64,000 nucleotides of DNA from positions 62,001 through 126,000 of the forward strand of contig CACWJY010000004.1 in assembly GCA_902761355.1 (NCBI GenBank). The letters are read 5' to 3'. Below are positions 8,406 to 17,429 of this stretch, piece by piece. A program made the translations under genes and the position numbers. Under the pieces are notes generated by a model that was not told the origin of the DNA, ran no database searches, and worked only from the letters and a program-made list of their open reading frames with translations. The DNA comes from Fibrobacter succinogenes. Lineage in GTDB: Bacteria > Fibrobacterota > Fibrobacteria > Fibrobacterales > Fibrobacteraceae. Position 1 is the first letter of the stretch; each line of letters begins with the position of its first letter.

Positions 8406-8966
8406 TTAGGAGCGACTCCACAGGGCACAATAAGTCTGCGTACGGGCCGAAAGACGTTCATCCTTCAAAATTTCGCGAATCTGTTTCTTGTCAAACCACT
8501 CAGCCTGAATTTCTTCAAGTTCAGAATCGCTCGGACGGATATCGCCACCGGCAACACCGACAACGACCACATTTCTCTCGTTAGAAAATCCGACTGCCGA
8601 ATAGCTCGGTTTCCACACTTCGTCAATACGCATCAGCGAAAGTCCCGTCTCTTCACGGAGTTCACGAGCTGCAGCCTCTTCGTAGCTTTCGCCAGGATCA
8701 ATCAATCCCGCCGGGAAATTGTAAATGCTCTCGCCCACCGCCATACGGTATTCCTTGCAAAGCAGCAACTTCTGGCCAGTGCAATCATGCATAATCATTA
8801 CAACAGCATGAGGCTTTTTTTCGAGCATATCCTTGAGTCCCGTAATGTCGGGATTGCGGCTGATCATTTCATAAGTTTTAGACTTGCCACTGACGGTCCT
8901 GTAATGAATATCGTAACGGGTAATGAATTTTCCTTGATGAATCTTTTCAATCGATTCAAATTCCAT
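8406..8966 (-). CDS. NUDIX hydrolase (ADP-ribose pyrophosphatase-like)
   Basis: 186 aa. A complete Nudix box is present (GLIDPGE, seven residues, then RELREETGL), which binds divalent metal and hydrolyses nucleoside diphosphate-X compounds. The N-terminal beta-strand region (TVSGKSKTYEMISRNPDI) and FPAGLID fit the ADP-sugar/ADP-ribose pyrophosphatase group. I chose the ATG at 8966 (MEFESIEK) because AAGGGG precedes it by 8 nt and it starts 2 nt after the stop of the nitrilase-like gene; earlier in-frame codons run into that gene. The two genes form an operon, which suggests linked nucleotide/NAD-type metabolism. The substrate is unproven. Confidence 0.88.
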   Translation of the reverse strand: MEFESIEKIHQGKFITRYDIHYRTVSGKSKTYEMISRNPDITGLKDMLEKKPHAVVMIMHDCTGQKLLLCKEYRMAVGESIYNFPAGLIDPGESYEEAAARELREETGLSLMRIDEVWKPSYSAVGFSNERNVVVVGVAGGDIRPSDSELEEIQAEWFDKKQIREILKDERLSARTQTYCALWSRS

Positions 8967-8968
8967 GA

Positions 8969-10360
8969 TTACACCCCTTGAATGGTCTCGTAGTAAATGC
9001 AGTCGTGCGCACATTCGCCGCTGAACGCCCCTTTGCAAATGGGCATCTTATAAAGCATCTGCGCTTCGTCTTCGTTGCGCGAAATTCGTTTGCGAACGTA
9101 GCCGATATCCTGGAAATTAGCTTCTTTCCCCTTGATAAGCGCAGCACAAGTATTCACCCATACCACGTTACAGTCTTCATGGGCGCAAAGGTCGAACGAA
9201 CGGCGAAAATCGTAGGAACCCGTCGAGAACGAGGGCACGATAATCAGCGTAAGCTTAAAGCAACGCATCAACTGTTGCATATATTCCGTTTCCAAGAAGT
9301 CTCTACAGACCATTATCGCAATACGGCCAACGCCCTCGAAATGCAGAATGTTCACAACAAGATTCGAATTGATTTGCTCAAGATACCCGACACCGTCAAA
9401 TTCCTTGCGGAACGGATTCTGCTTGTTCTGCTTGCAAATCACGTTGCCAAACTTATCCATAATCGTCACGACATTACGATTCTTTTCCCAATAAGACGGC
9501 AAAATAATCAGCGACGGAATTTTATCGGCATCTTCAGGCGAAAGGGCCTTTATCTTGTCTGCCACATAAGCCGTCATTTCAACATTCCCGAGAAGTTCCG
9601 GGAACACGACGATATCGCTTTCATTTTCGGCGGCGGTCCAAATCTTATTCCAAATCAGTTCATTATCCGCATCGAACGACGGATTTTCATAAGTGATATT
9701 GAAATATTGAACCTTATCCTTATCAGTCAGCTGCACCTTGAAATTTCGCTCACGACGCAAGGGGGTCGCCGCGATTTTTACGGCATTACGTTCCTTAAAC
9801 CTTGGGAACAAATCCTTCTTCAAAAAATAGTGTTTGTCAATCAGGTCACCGAGCACTGAATTTTCTATCAGCAAAATATTGTACAGAAAACTTTCGAGAT
9901 TATTGTAACGGTGAATCAGGCGGTGTTTACGCTCCCACGCGCAAGAACAACGCGGCAAGAGTCCCACTCCAACCGACTCGCGATTAGTATTCAGCACAAT
10001 CGAAAAATTTTCTTGTTCAAGTTCTTCAACAGCCTGGTTCAATAGCAATGCCATGGACTGATCCAAAATCTGCAAAAGCCCAAGCATCGCATAATAGTCA
10101 CCTTCCGCCTTAAAGCGTTCTATCAGGGACTCCATTTCTGCAAAAAATGTCTCCGTCAAATCACCAGGAATAAGTTCCCGAATAACCGCGCCTTCCTCAG
10201 GCCCATCCAAAAACAATGTACCAACTCCCGCTCGGACTTCCCTGTAAATACGATCTTTTTCAGCAGGAGACACACAACTATACTTGACAAAGAACTCCTC
10301 TGAACAAGAGTTCACAATATCCGAACACAGCGCCGCAACAATGTTATAAAGGTTTGGCAT
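8969..10360 (-). CDS. Carbon-nitrogen hydrolase (nitrilase-like) with N-terminal helical domain
   Basis: 463 aa. The C-terminal half (about 220-440) has the nitrilase-superfamily triad in order: Glu in VVFPELLG (about 254), Lys in ICKQNKQNPF (about 306-310) and Cys in IMVCRDFLE (about 351). These enzymes cleave amide or nitrile C-N bonds. The N-terminal 200 residues are helical and match nothing I recognise; they contain CSCAWERKHRLIHR. A Cys-rich tail (CKGAFSGECAHDC) ends the protein. Translationally adjacent (2 nt) to the NUDIX hydrolase, so the pair may act on one pathway. The substrate cannot be named from sequence. Confidence 0.75.
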   Translation of the reverse strand: MPNLYNIVAALCSDIVNSCSEEFFVKYSCVSPAEKDRIYREVRAGVGTLFLDGPEEGAVIRELIPGDLTETFFAEMESLIERFKAEGDYYAMLGLLQILDQSMALLLNQAVEELEQENFSIVLNTNRESVGVGLLPRCSCAWERKHRLIHRYNNLESFLYNILLIENSVLGDLIDKHYFLKKDLFPRFKERNAVKIAATPLRRERNFKVQLTDKDKVQYFNITYENPSFDADNELIWNKIWTAAENESDIVVFPELLGNVEMTAYVADKIKALSPEDADKIPSLIILPSYWEKNRNVVTIMDKFGNVICKQNKQNPFRKEFDGVGYLEQINSNLVVNILHFEGVGRIAIMVCRDFLETEYMQQLMRCFKLTLIIVPSFSTGSYDFRRSFDLCAHEDCNVVWVNTCAALIKGKEANFQDIGYVRKRISRNEDEAQMLYKMPICKGAFSGECAHDCIYYETIQGV

Positions 10361-10499
10361 AGAGAAAAACCGGTCTTTAGCAATTCAACAATAATATAGT
10401 AAACAACTATCACCATTCTGCAATGTGAGCAAAATCACACACGAGCTCATTGCCGCATTTTTTACGCAAATAATGCGTATTACATAGCCTAATCTTGAC

Positions 10500-10645
10500 G
10501 CTGTATACAAGGGTGTTTACTTCGGTAAACACGTTTTACTCCTCCCAACTGGTTATTCCAAGTTGGAATAACTATTTTATGGATACCCAAACACTCCCTG
10601 ACGGCTCTAGGTTACCTCCTTTACCCGGAGCCGTCCTTTTTTTAT
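10500..10645 (+). ncRNA. Structured leader or small RNA ending in a terminator hairpin
   Basis: Three consecutive hairpins: 10513-10532 (8-bp stem, TTCG tetraloop), 10552-10572 (9-10-bp stem with a tight loop) and 10600-10635 (GACGGCTC pairing with GAGCCGTC), the last followed by a T-rich tract (10637-10643). The layout looks like an attenuator or a short independent RNA. It lies 25 nt before a small membrane gene that is followed by queH. It does not match a preQ1-I consensus I can recall. Part of an otherwise non-coding stretch (10361-10669). Confidence 0.5.
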
Positions 10646-10669
10646 GGGCTAAATTCTATTTTTTCCACA

Positions 10670-11062
10670 ATGATTATCGTAACCGTCATCGGGGCCATCG
10701 CCTTTCTGCCCTCCATCGCCTTGAATATCGCACTCGCCTTGGGTGCCCCGCTCGGCAATTACGCCATGAACGCGCGCTACAAGGTGATTCCGCCCGAGGT
10801 GCGCAAGGCGTTCATCGTGCCGACAGCCATGCAATTTGTGGCTCTTTTCGTGTTGCTTTCGGCAGGGCGTGTCCTGCCCGAGACCATCCCGTTCATGGTG
10901 ACGCGAATTCTCGCCTTCTTTTTTGCATTGTATTTGACGTTCTATACGGCGACCGTCCTTTTTAGCACCGCCTACAAGGAACGTACCGTAATGGGGACTT
11001 TTGCCGTGATTACGGCGGTTTGCTACTGGATTACGGCCTTCGGCACCTTAAGTTGGGAGTAG
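10670..11062 (+). CDS. Small integral membrane protein, unknown function
   Basis: 130 aa with about four hydrophobic segments (IVTVIGAIAFLPSIALNIALALG, FIVPTAMQFVALFVLLSAG, ILAFFFALYLTFYTATVLF, GTFAVITAVCYWITAFG). No family recognised. It ends 3 nt before queH, so the two are probably co-transcribed behind the structured leader. A transport role related to queuosine precursors is possible but rests only on this neighbourhood. Confidence 0.65.
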   Translation: MIIVTVIGAIAFLPSIALNIALALGAPLGNYAMNARYKVIPPEVRKAFIVPTAMQFVALFVLLSAGRVLPETIPFMVTRILAFFFALYLTFYTATVLFSTAYKERTVMGTFAVITAVCYWITAFGTLSWE

Positions 11063-11065
11063 GCC

Positions 11066-11749
11066 ATGGAACCGCAGCAATCCAATGCCCCCAAGCATAA
11101 TTACCAGCGCGACTTGGATTATATTATCCGCAGGTTGGAACGCACCGGCGAAGTGCCGACGCTTTTGCTGCACGCCTGTTGTGCACCCTGCAGCAGCTAC
11201 ACCATCGAATACCTGTCGCAATACTTCAAGATTACGCTTTTCTACTACAATCCGAATATCGCGCCTGACGAAGAATACCGCCACCGCGTCGAAGAAATCA
11301 AACGGTTTGTCGCCGAATTCAAGACGAAACATCCGGTCACGCTGATCGAGGGTGAATACGACCCGAAGAAATTCTACGATGTCGCGCGTGGACTCGAAAA
11401 CGAACCCGAAGGTGGCGCGCGCTGCCGCAAGTGTTTTGAACTGCGCCTCGCCGAATCGGCCAGACTCGCGAAGGAACTGAACTGCGAATACTTCACCACG
11501 ACGCTTACGATTAGCCCGATGAAAAATGCGCAGGTGCTGAACGAAGTGGTGCAGGAACAGTGCGATATTTACGGAATCAAACGCCTGCCCAGCGACTTCA
11601 AGAAGAAGGGCGGCTACAAGCGCTCCATCCAGCTTTCAGCAGAGTACAACTTATACCGACAGAATTACTGCGGATGCGTGTATTCCAAGCGGGACGCGGA
11701 GAAGCGCGACGCTATTTCATCTTCTGGCGAAGACTTTCCAAACGGTTAA
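11066..11749 (+). CDS. queH: Epoxyqueuosine reductase QueH
   Basis: 227 aa. Catalyses the last step of queuosine biosynthesis, reducing epoxyqueuosine in tRNA. It carries the QueH cysteine pattern LLHACCAPCSS, then YYNPNIAP, CRKCFELRL and YCGCVYSK, which together supply the Fe-S/metal-binding cysteines. Starts 3 nt after the small membrane gene. Its last 38 nt overlap the convergent aminotransferase gene. Sure of family. Confidence 0.9.
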   Translation: MEPQQSNAPKHNYQRDLDYIIRRLERTGEVPTLLLHACCAPCSSYTIEYLSQYFKITLFYYNPNIAPDEEYRHRVEEIKRFVAEFKTKHPVTLIEGEYDPKKFYDVARGLENEPEGGARCRKCFELRLAESARLAKELNCEYFTTTLTISPMKNAQVLNEVVQEQCDIYGIKRLPSDFKKKGGYKRSIQLSAEYNLYRQNYCGCVYSKRDAEKRDAISSSGEDFPNG

Positions 11750-12875
11750 GCGCTTCGATTAGCGTTTCGTCTTTCTTGGCGAAATGGAAACGGATTAGGT
11801 GATTCACCGGTTCGCGGAAGAAACTGGAGCCGGGTACCGCGGCAACCCCTACTTTTTGTGCGAGATCGATACAGAACTGGTCATCAGATTTGTAGCCAAA
11901 TTCAGAAATATCCACCATCACAAAATAGGTTCCCTGCGGTTCTGTAATCCTGAAGCCCAAATTCTTAAGGCCACCCGTAAAGATTTCCTTCATGTGCGTA
12001 TAATGCGCCTGCAGCTCCGCATAATAGTCATCGCCAAAATTCAATGCCGTAATCGCCGTTTCTTGTAGCGGCGAAGAAGCGCCCACCACGGTAAAATCGT
12101 GAATTTTCTTGATGCAGTTCATAATGGGTTCAGCAGCAAGCACATAACCCAGGCGCCAACCCGTAATAGAATAGCTCTTAGAAAGACTGGAACATTCGAT
12201 GGTGCGTTCGCGCATGCCCGGAAGCGTCGCCATATACGTATGACGGTGCGGTGCAAAGACGATGTGTTCGTAGACTTCGTCGGTGATTACATACAAATCA
12301 TATTTAATGGCGAGGTCGGCAATAATCTGCAACTCTTCGCGGGTAAAGACTTTTCCACTCGGGTTAGACGGATTACAAAGTACAAGCGCCTTGACGCCCG
12401 GCTGTTTCATGGCATCTTCGAGAACGTTCGCGTCGAAAGTAAAATCATGCGGATCGAGCGGCACATAAATCGGAGAGGCCCCACTCAAAATCGTATCGGC
12501 GGTATAGTTCTCGTAGAACGGCGAAAAGATAATCACCTTGTCACCTGGATTGCAGACGGCCATCATCGTCACCATCATCGCCTCGGTACTGCCGCAGGTG
12601 ATAACCATTTCTGTTTGCGGATCGTAACGAAGACCGCTAAAATGTTTCTGTTTCTTGGAAAGCGCCTCACGAAAATTTTGTGCCCCAATTGTAACGGCAT
12701 ACTGGTGCGGGCCCGTATGGGAGACCTCAGCAAGGCGTTCCTGTAAAGCTTTCGGCGGATCAAAATCAGGAAAGCCCTGCGAAAGATTGATAGCACCGCA
12801 AGCGTTTGCAATGCGCGTCATGTGGCGAATAACCGATTCTGTAAAATGTTCCGTACGATTGCTTAAAGGTTTCAT
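11712..12875 (-). CDS. Class I/II pyridoxal-phosphate aminotransferase
   Basis: 387 aa from the ATG at 12875; a TTG at 12914 would add 13 residues but lacks support. The N-terminus INLSQGFPDFDPP, the CNPSNPSGKVF motif and the PLP lysine in SSLSKSYSITGWRLGY place it in the fold-type I family, in the kynurenine/glutamine/methionine aminotransferase branch. The YdbL/YbdL-like sequence suggests methionine or aromatic amino-acid transamination, but specificity is uncertain. No obvious Shine-Dalgarno precedes the ATG. Convergent with queH (38-nt overlap) and divergent from ygiQ. Confidence 0.85.
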   Translation of the reverse strand: MKPLSNRTEHFTESVIRHMTRIANACGAINLSQGFPDFDPPKALQERLAEVSHTGPHQYAVTIGAQNFREALSKKQKHFSGLRYDPQTEMVITCGSTEAMMVTMMAVCNPGDKVIIFSPFYENYTADTILSGASPIYVPLDPHDFTFDANVLEDAMKQPGVKALVLCNPSNPSGKVFTREELQIIADLAIKYDLYVITDEVYEHIVFAPHRHTYMATLPGMRERTIECSSLSKSYSITGWRLGYVLAAEPIMNCIKKIHDFTVVGASSPLQETAITALNFGDDYYAELQAHYTHMKEIFTGGLKNLGFRITEPQGTYFVMVDISEFGYKSDDQFCIDLAQKVGVAAVPGSSFFREPVNHLIRFHFAKKDETLIEALNRLESLRQKMK

Positions 12876-12956
12876 ATCAAAAAAAATAGTAATGTTCCCT
12901 AATGCCACTTCCAATCATCCACTGTCTACCGCCTATGATTTACTATCTTTCTTATT

Positions 12957-15125
12957 ATGTACGATCCGCGCTTTTTACCCATCTGCAAAGAAGACCTAGA
13001 CGAGCTCGGCTGGGACTATGTCGATGTGATTATCATCAGCGCGGATGCCTATGTGGACCACCCCTGCTTTGGACACGCCGTAGTCGGCCGCCTTTTTGAA
13101 CACGAAGGCCTGCGCGTGGCAATACTCCCGCAGCCGAACTGGCGCGATGACTTGCGCGATTTCAAGAAACTTGGCAAACCGCGTATGTTTTTCGCGATTT
13201 CTAGCGGCATGGATTCCATGGTGAACCACTACACCGCCGCCAAGCGCCTCCGCAGCGACGACGCCTTTACGCCCGGCAACAAAGCCGGATTCCGCCCAGA
13301 TTACGCAACTTACACCTACGCGAAGATTTTAAAGAAGCTCTACCCCGATGTTCCGCTGCTGATTGGCGGGCTTGAATCGAGCCTGCGCCGCGTGACGCAT
13401 TACGATTACTGGAGCGACAGACTTAAGCCGAGCATTCTTTTCGATACGCAAGCCGACATTCTCGTGTACGGCATGGGTGAAAAGCCGCTCAAGGAAATCG
13501 TGCGACTCTTGAAGAAGGGCGTGCCGTTTTCAAGCCTGCATTCGATTCCGCAGACCGCTTACCTTGCGCCCAAGGGACAAATTCCTACGACCAAGCAGTG
13601 GGAAGACTTGCGTCTGTACAGTTACGAGGAATGCCTCGCGAACAAGCGCAATCAAATCGAGAACTGCCGCAGGGTGGACATCGAATGTAACAAGTGGTTC
13701 CAGCGCCGCATTTTGCAAGATGTCGCAGAACAGACCGTGGTGATTAACCCCGCGTACCCGCCACTGGAATACGGCGAACTCGACGAAAGCTTTGAATACC
13801 CCTACGCCCGCGAACCGCACCCGCGTTACAGAAAGCGCGGCAACGTGCCTGCATTCGACATGATCAAGTTCAGCATCAACACGCACCGTGGCTGTTTTGG
13901 CGGTTGCAGTTTTTGCGCCATCAACGCACACCAGGGCAAGTTCATCGCGAGCCGTAGCCGCGAAAGCATCCTGCGCGAAGTCGATTTGATCACCAAGATG
14001 GACGGATTCGCCGGTACCATCACCGATTTGGGCGGCCCGAGCGCCAACATGTACAACATGCGCGGTCGCGACCCGAGCCGTTGCCAAAAGTGCGCACGCC
14101 CCAGTTGCCTGACGCCGAAAGTCTGCGATAACATGGACACGCACCACCACGAACTTTTGGAACTTTACCGTGAAGTGCGCAATCACCCGAAGGTGAAGCA
14201 CCTGTTTATCGGAAGCGGCGTGCGTTACGACATGCTGTTGCAAGAAACCGACGACAAGGAACTGATTCGCGACCACGAAGAATACGCCCGCGAACTCATC
14301 GACTACCATGTGAGCGGACGCCTGAAGGTGGCCCCGGAACATACGAGCGACGCAGTCCTTAAGCTGATGCGCAAGCCGAGCTTTACGCTGTTCCACAAGT
14401 TCAAGGAATTTTTCGACGACGAATGCAAACGCATCGGAAAGCGCCAGCAGATTATTCCTTACTTTATCAGTAGCCACCCCGGATGCACCGAGGCCGACAT
14501 GGCGGAACTTGCACTCGAGACAAAGCAGCTCGGATTCCAGCTGGAACAGGTGCAGGACTTTACGCCGACACCGATGACGATTGCGACCGAGATGTTCTAC
14601 AGCGAAATGACGCCGGACGGAAAGCCGCTTTACGTGGCAAAGACGCCGGAACAGAAGCGTAGCCAGCGCCAGTTCTTCTTCTGGTACATTCCCGAAAACC
14701 GCCCGCAGATTCGCGCCACGCTCGAGCGCCTGAAACTCGGGAAGATTGGCCGACTGCTCCTAAGCCGCAGCGCGAAGGCCGAAGGCAAGGAATTCTACCC
14801 CAGCAAGGAACGCGAAGAAAACGAAGACTACCGCCAGCGCGAACAGCAGAAACGCGAGCAGCGCGCAGTCACCATCGTACCGCAGAAATCCGGCGATAAG
14901 GGCCGCTGGGAAAACTCCGCCCGCAAGGAACGCCGCGCCGCATTATTCGGAAACGGCGGTAACAATGGTGGCGAACCGCGCAAGAGTTTCCATAGCGATC
15001 GCAAATTTAACGGCGGCCAACGCAACAACCCGCGCGGCAACAACCAACGCGGAAACAATTCAAGCGGCAACAGCAGCAAGAATAATTCTCCCGTTCAATT
15101 CAGCTCATTCAAGCGCGGAAGATAA
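12957..15125 (+). CDS. ygiQ: YgiQ-family radical SAM protein
   Basis: 722 aa. Has the YgiQ N-terminus (FLPICKEDLDELGWDYVDVI, then HPCFGHAVVGR), the radical SAM cluster motif GCFGGCSFCAI (Cys313, Cys317, Cys320) and the later Cys-rich segment CQKCARPSCL. Family members bind [4Fe-4S]; the reaction is not known. The last 90 residues are a low-complexity Asn/Gly/Ser/Arg tail (NNGGEPRKSF, GNSSKNNS), which varies among homologues. A single gene divergent from the aminotransferase. Confidence 0.92.
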   Translation: MYDPRFLPICKEDLDELGWDYVDVIIISADAYVDHPCFGHAVVGRLFEHEGLRVAILPQPNWRDDLRDFKKLGKPRMFFAISSGMDSMVNHYTAAKRLRSDDAFTPGNKAGFRPDYATYTYAKILKKLYPDVPLLIGGLESSLRRVTHYDYWSDRLKPSILFDTQADILVYGMGEKPLKEIVRLLKKGVPFSSLHSIPQTAYLAPKGQIPTTKQWEDLRLYSYEECLANKRNQIENCRRVDIECNKWFQRRILQDVAEQTVVINPAYPPLEYGELDESFEYPYAREPHPRYRKRGNVPAFDMIKFSINTHRGCFGGCSFCAINAHQGKFIASRSRESILREVDLITKMDGFAGTITDLGGPSANMYNMRGRDPSRCQKCARPSCLTPKVCDNMDTHHHELLELYREVRNHPKVKHLFIGSGVRYDMLLQETDDKELIRDHEEYARELIDYHVSGRLKVAPEHTSDAVLKLMRKPSFTLFHKFKEFFDDECKRIGKRQQIIPYFISSHPGCTEADMAELALETKQLGFQLEQVQDFTPTPMTIATEMFYSEMTPDGKPLYVAKTPEQKRSQRQFFFWYIPENRPQIRATLERLKLGKIGRLLLSRSAKAEGKEFYPSKEREENEDYRQREQQKREQRAVTIVPQKSGDKGRWENSARKERRAALFGNGGNNGGEPRKSFHSDRKFNGGQRNNPRGNNQRGNNSSGNSSKNNSPVQFSSFKRGR

Positions 15126-15155
15126 GAGTCAAGCTTACATGTCAAATATGCCAAA

Positions 15156-15176
15156 GGCCACCCCTAAAGGGTGGCC
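15156..15176. other. Hairpin downstream of ygiQ
   Basis: GGCCACCC (15156-15163) pairs with GGGTGGCC (15169-15176) around CTAAA. No T tract follows on either strand, so it is not a canonical terminator. It lies between ygiQ and the end of the minus-strand ncRNA. Confidence 0.4.
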
Positions 15177-15180
15177 CTTG

Positions 15181-15347
15181 AAAAAAATTAGGCATTCCTC
15201 ACGGTGGAACACTCGAAGCTACCTGTTTGAAAAGGTTAGCAGTGCCTCGGGGCTTTGTTTTTCGCGTCGATGCGCGCCTAAACTGAACACCAAGAGCGAC
15301 GAGCTTTAATAATACTGTTAGATCGGGCGTTAATCCGTGGGATGCCT
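15181..15347 (-). ncRNA. 6S-RNA-like structured RNA
   Basis: About 167 nt on the minus strand between ygiQ and uvrC, with no coding frame. The ends pair: TTAGGCATCCCACGG (15349-15335) with CCGTGAGGAATGCCTAA (15204-15188), and the 3' arm runs straight into seven T residues (15187-15181), as in a self-terminating RNA. A good promoter sits upstream (15354-15382). Internal hairpins include AGGTAGC/GCTAACCT and GCC-CCGA-GGC. Size, closed terminal stem and U-tailed end match the architecture of 6S RNA, the RNA-polymerase-binding regulator. The identity is inferred from shape; RNase P RNA, tmRNA and SRP RNA hallmarks were not seen. Confidence 0.5.
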
Positions 15348-15353
15348 AAACTT

Positions 15354-15382
15354 AATATACCCAACTGTCGCTTCAAAAGCAA
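15354..15382 (-). promoter_or_regulatory. Promoter of the 6S-like RNA
   Basis: On the minus strand, -35 TTGCTT (15382-15377), a 17-nt spacer and -10 TATATT (15359-15354), which would start transcription near 15347, exactly at the terminal stem. The same TATATT -10 recurs before three other genes in this window. Confidence 0.55.
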
Positions 15383-15403
15383 GCGAAATTTAGAAAAAAA
15401 ATT

Positions 15404-15458
15404 TTTCGACAGATACGCTAAACGGCCAAGTAAACAATTATTTTCATCAACTGTCGAA
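15404..15458 (-). terminator. Possible uvrC terminator
   Basis: On the minus strand TTCGACAG (from 15458) and CTGTCGAA (to 15404) form an 8-bp inverted repeat with a long loop, followed by AAATTTTTTTTC. It lies 37 nt after the uvrC stop. Confidence 0.35.
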
Positions 15459-15494
15459 TACACCTCAAAAAAAGCATTTTGGCACAAACGAACC

Positions 15495-17360
15495 CTATTC
15501 CATGTTGGAGTAATCCGGAGTAATAAAATCAGCACAATATTGCGCTACTTTTTCGCGCAAATTGTTGCCGCGGACCTTGCCCAGCAACATTTCGATATCC
15601 TCAATAGGGGCGGCCATAAAGGCCTCGGCGCTGCGGTATTTCGAAAGAATCTTGATGCGGGTTTCGTGACCGACACCCGGCATCTTGAGCCACTCCACCT
15701 CAAGGTCTTTTTTGCGCTTGCTTCGCTGATACGTAATGGCAAATCGGTGCGCCTCATCGCGGGCATTCTGTAACAGCTTTAACGCAGGGCTCGTACGGTG
15801 CAGCACTATACTCTTGCGGTCATCAGGGAACACGATTTCCTCTAGCCGCTTGGCGAGGCCTATCAGCGGCAAATCCTGGTCATGACCGAGTTCCTTAAGA
15901 ATCTGCATCGTCGCATCTACCTGCCCCTTACCGCCGTCGCACACCCACAAATCGGGCATGGGGGTCCCCTCGTTTTCGAGGCGTTTAATACGACGCGTCA
16001 TCACCTCGCGCATGCTCGCAAAATCATCGACCCCTTCGACAGTCTTGATGATAAACTTGCGATAATTCGCCTTGTCGGGGCGACCATTCTTAAACGCCAC
16101 GAGGCTCGCCACAGTATTGGTGCCACTCAAGTGCGAAATGTCGACGCACTCGATGCGGAAAGGAGTCTTCTTGAGTCCAAGAACCTTCTGCAACTCAAAA
16201 ACGCTCTGATCGATTTCACTATACTTTTGCACCTCGGCACGCATTTCGACCAAAATCATGTCGGCATTCGCACCGGCAAGCCTCAAAAAACCGAGCTTTT
16301 CTCCACGCTGGGGCGTGCTGAAAGAGACCTTTCTTCCCGCCTGTCTGCTGAGCGCGGCCTCCAATTCGTGTCGATCTTCAGGGAGCGTGATATCCGTCGC
16401 GATTTCGGCGGGAATCATGGGCGCATCCATATACCACGGGAGCACCATCTGCCTAAATATTTCGGTTTCGTCGTCTTCGAGCTTACATTCCAGCCGGTAA
16501 TGCCTGCGCCCCATGAGCACGCCCCGGCGGTACTCCAGAATCACCGCTGCCGCCATGTCACCGTTACGACGCAACGTCACCACATCAAGCGACAGGTTCG
16601 GGTCGCTCGTATCCGTTTTCTGGTGCGTACCTGTCGCCTGCAACGCCTGAATGGCGTCTCGTTTTTTCATGGCCGTTTCAAAATCCAAATTCGCGCTAGC
16701 CTCTTCCATCTCGCGCTGCCACAAGTCAATCAGGTCGTCGCGTTTTCCCTCAAGCATCAGCCGCGCCTTGGCGACGCTATCGGCATATTCTTCTTGCGTA
16801 ATGAGACCCGCACAAGGGGCACTACAGCGGCCAATATGGTAATTAAGGCAAGGGCGCACAGGGTGCCTGGCGGGCAACTCCATGGAGCATTCCCTCAACT
16901 TAAAAAGCCTTGCGCTCAAATCAATTAGTTTATCTATAACGCGTGAGCCCATGTAGGGGCCGTAATACTGTCGTCCATCCTTTTTGACCGAACGCGCAAG
17001 TGTCAGCCGCGGAAAAGGTTCCTTGACCGAAAACGCAAGGTACGGAAAATGCTTGTCGTCCTTCAACAATACGTTGTACTTAGGCGTGTGCTTGCGAATC
17101 AGGTTCGCCTCTAAAATCAGGGCCTCTTCTTCGCTTTCGGTAATAATCCATTCAATGTCGCGGATAAACGGCAGCATCAGTGTCGCCGCGCGGTGGCCGC
17201 TATGGTCGGAACCATCAAAATAGCTACGCACGCGATTCTTTAAAACTTTCGCCTTGCCAATATAAATGATCTTGCCCTGGGCGTTCTTCATGATATAGAC
17301 GCCGGGTCTATCAGGCAATTCCTGCAGCCTACGCTGTATATGTTCATTTACAGAAATCAT
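15495..17360 (-). CDS. uvrC: UvrABC excinuclease subunit C
   Basis: 621 aa from the ATG at 17360 (MISVNEHIQ); a TTG at 17375 is possible but lacks support. The N-terminal GIY-YIG nuclease domain has PGVYIMKNAQGK and IYIGKAKVLKNRV; a UvrB-binding coiled region follows (about 200-235), then the RNase H-like 5' nuclease domain (CVDISHLSGTNTVASLV, WVCDGGKGQVDA) and C-terminal helix-hairpin-helices (MPGVGHETRIKIL). UvrC makes both incisions in nucleotide excision repair. Normal length. It is the first gene of its transcript; the coiled-coil protein is divergent. Confidence 0.96.
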   Translation of the reverse strand: MISVNEHIQRRLQELPDRPGVYIMKNAQGKIIYIGKAKVLKNRVRSYFDGSDHSGHRAATLMLPFIRDIEWIITESEEEALILEANLIRKHTPKYNVLLKDDKHFPYLAFSVKEPFPRLTLARSVKKDGRQYYGPYMGSRVIDKLIDLSARLFKLRECSMELPARHPVRPCLNYHIGRCSAPCAGLITQEEYADSVAKARLMLEGKRDDLIDLWQREMEEASANLDFETAMKKRDAIQALQATGTHQKTDTSDPNLSLDVVTLRRNGDMAAAVILEYRRGVLMGRRHYRLECKLEDDETEIFRQMVLPWYMDAPMIPAEIATDITLPEDRHELEAALSRQAGRKVSFSTPQRGEKLGFLRLAGANADMILVEMRAEVQKYSEIDQSVFELQKVLGLKKTPFRIECVDISHLSGTNTVASLVAFKNGRPDKANYRKFIIKTVEGVDDFASMREVMTRRIKRLENEGTPMPDLWVCDGGKGQVDATMQILKELGHDQDLPLIGLAKRLEEIVFPDDRKSIVLHRTSPALKLLQNARDEAHRFAITYQRSKRKKDLEVEWLKMPGVGHETRIKILSKYRSAEAFMAAPIEDIEMLLGKVRGNNLREKVAQYCADFITPDYSNME

Positions 17361-17429
17361 TTGGCATTTATGCAAAAATTTAGTTATCTTAATAAGGTAG
17401 AAATTGCTAAAAGAACCTGTGGAGCAAAA

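Noticed and set aside
10500..10645. preQ1 riboswitch before queH.
   Set aside because: No match to the preQ1-I core; hairpin sizes are different.
10495..10965. Plus-strand frame across the structured leader and the small membrane gene.
   Set aside because: It reads through hairpins and a terminator and has no domain; the 130-residue membrane protein in another frame explains the region.
15181..15347. tmRNA, RNase P RNA or SRP RNA.
   Set aside because: The tmRNA-type T-loop, the RNase P P4 core and the SRP GGAAGGAAG loop were not found; size is also wrong for the first two.
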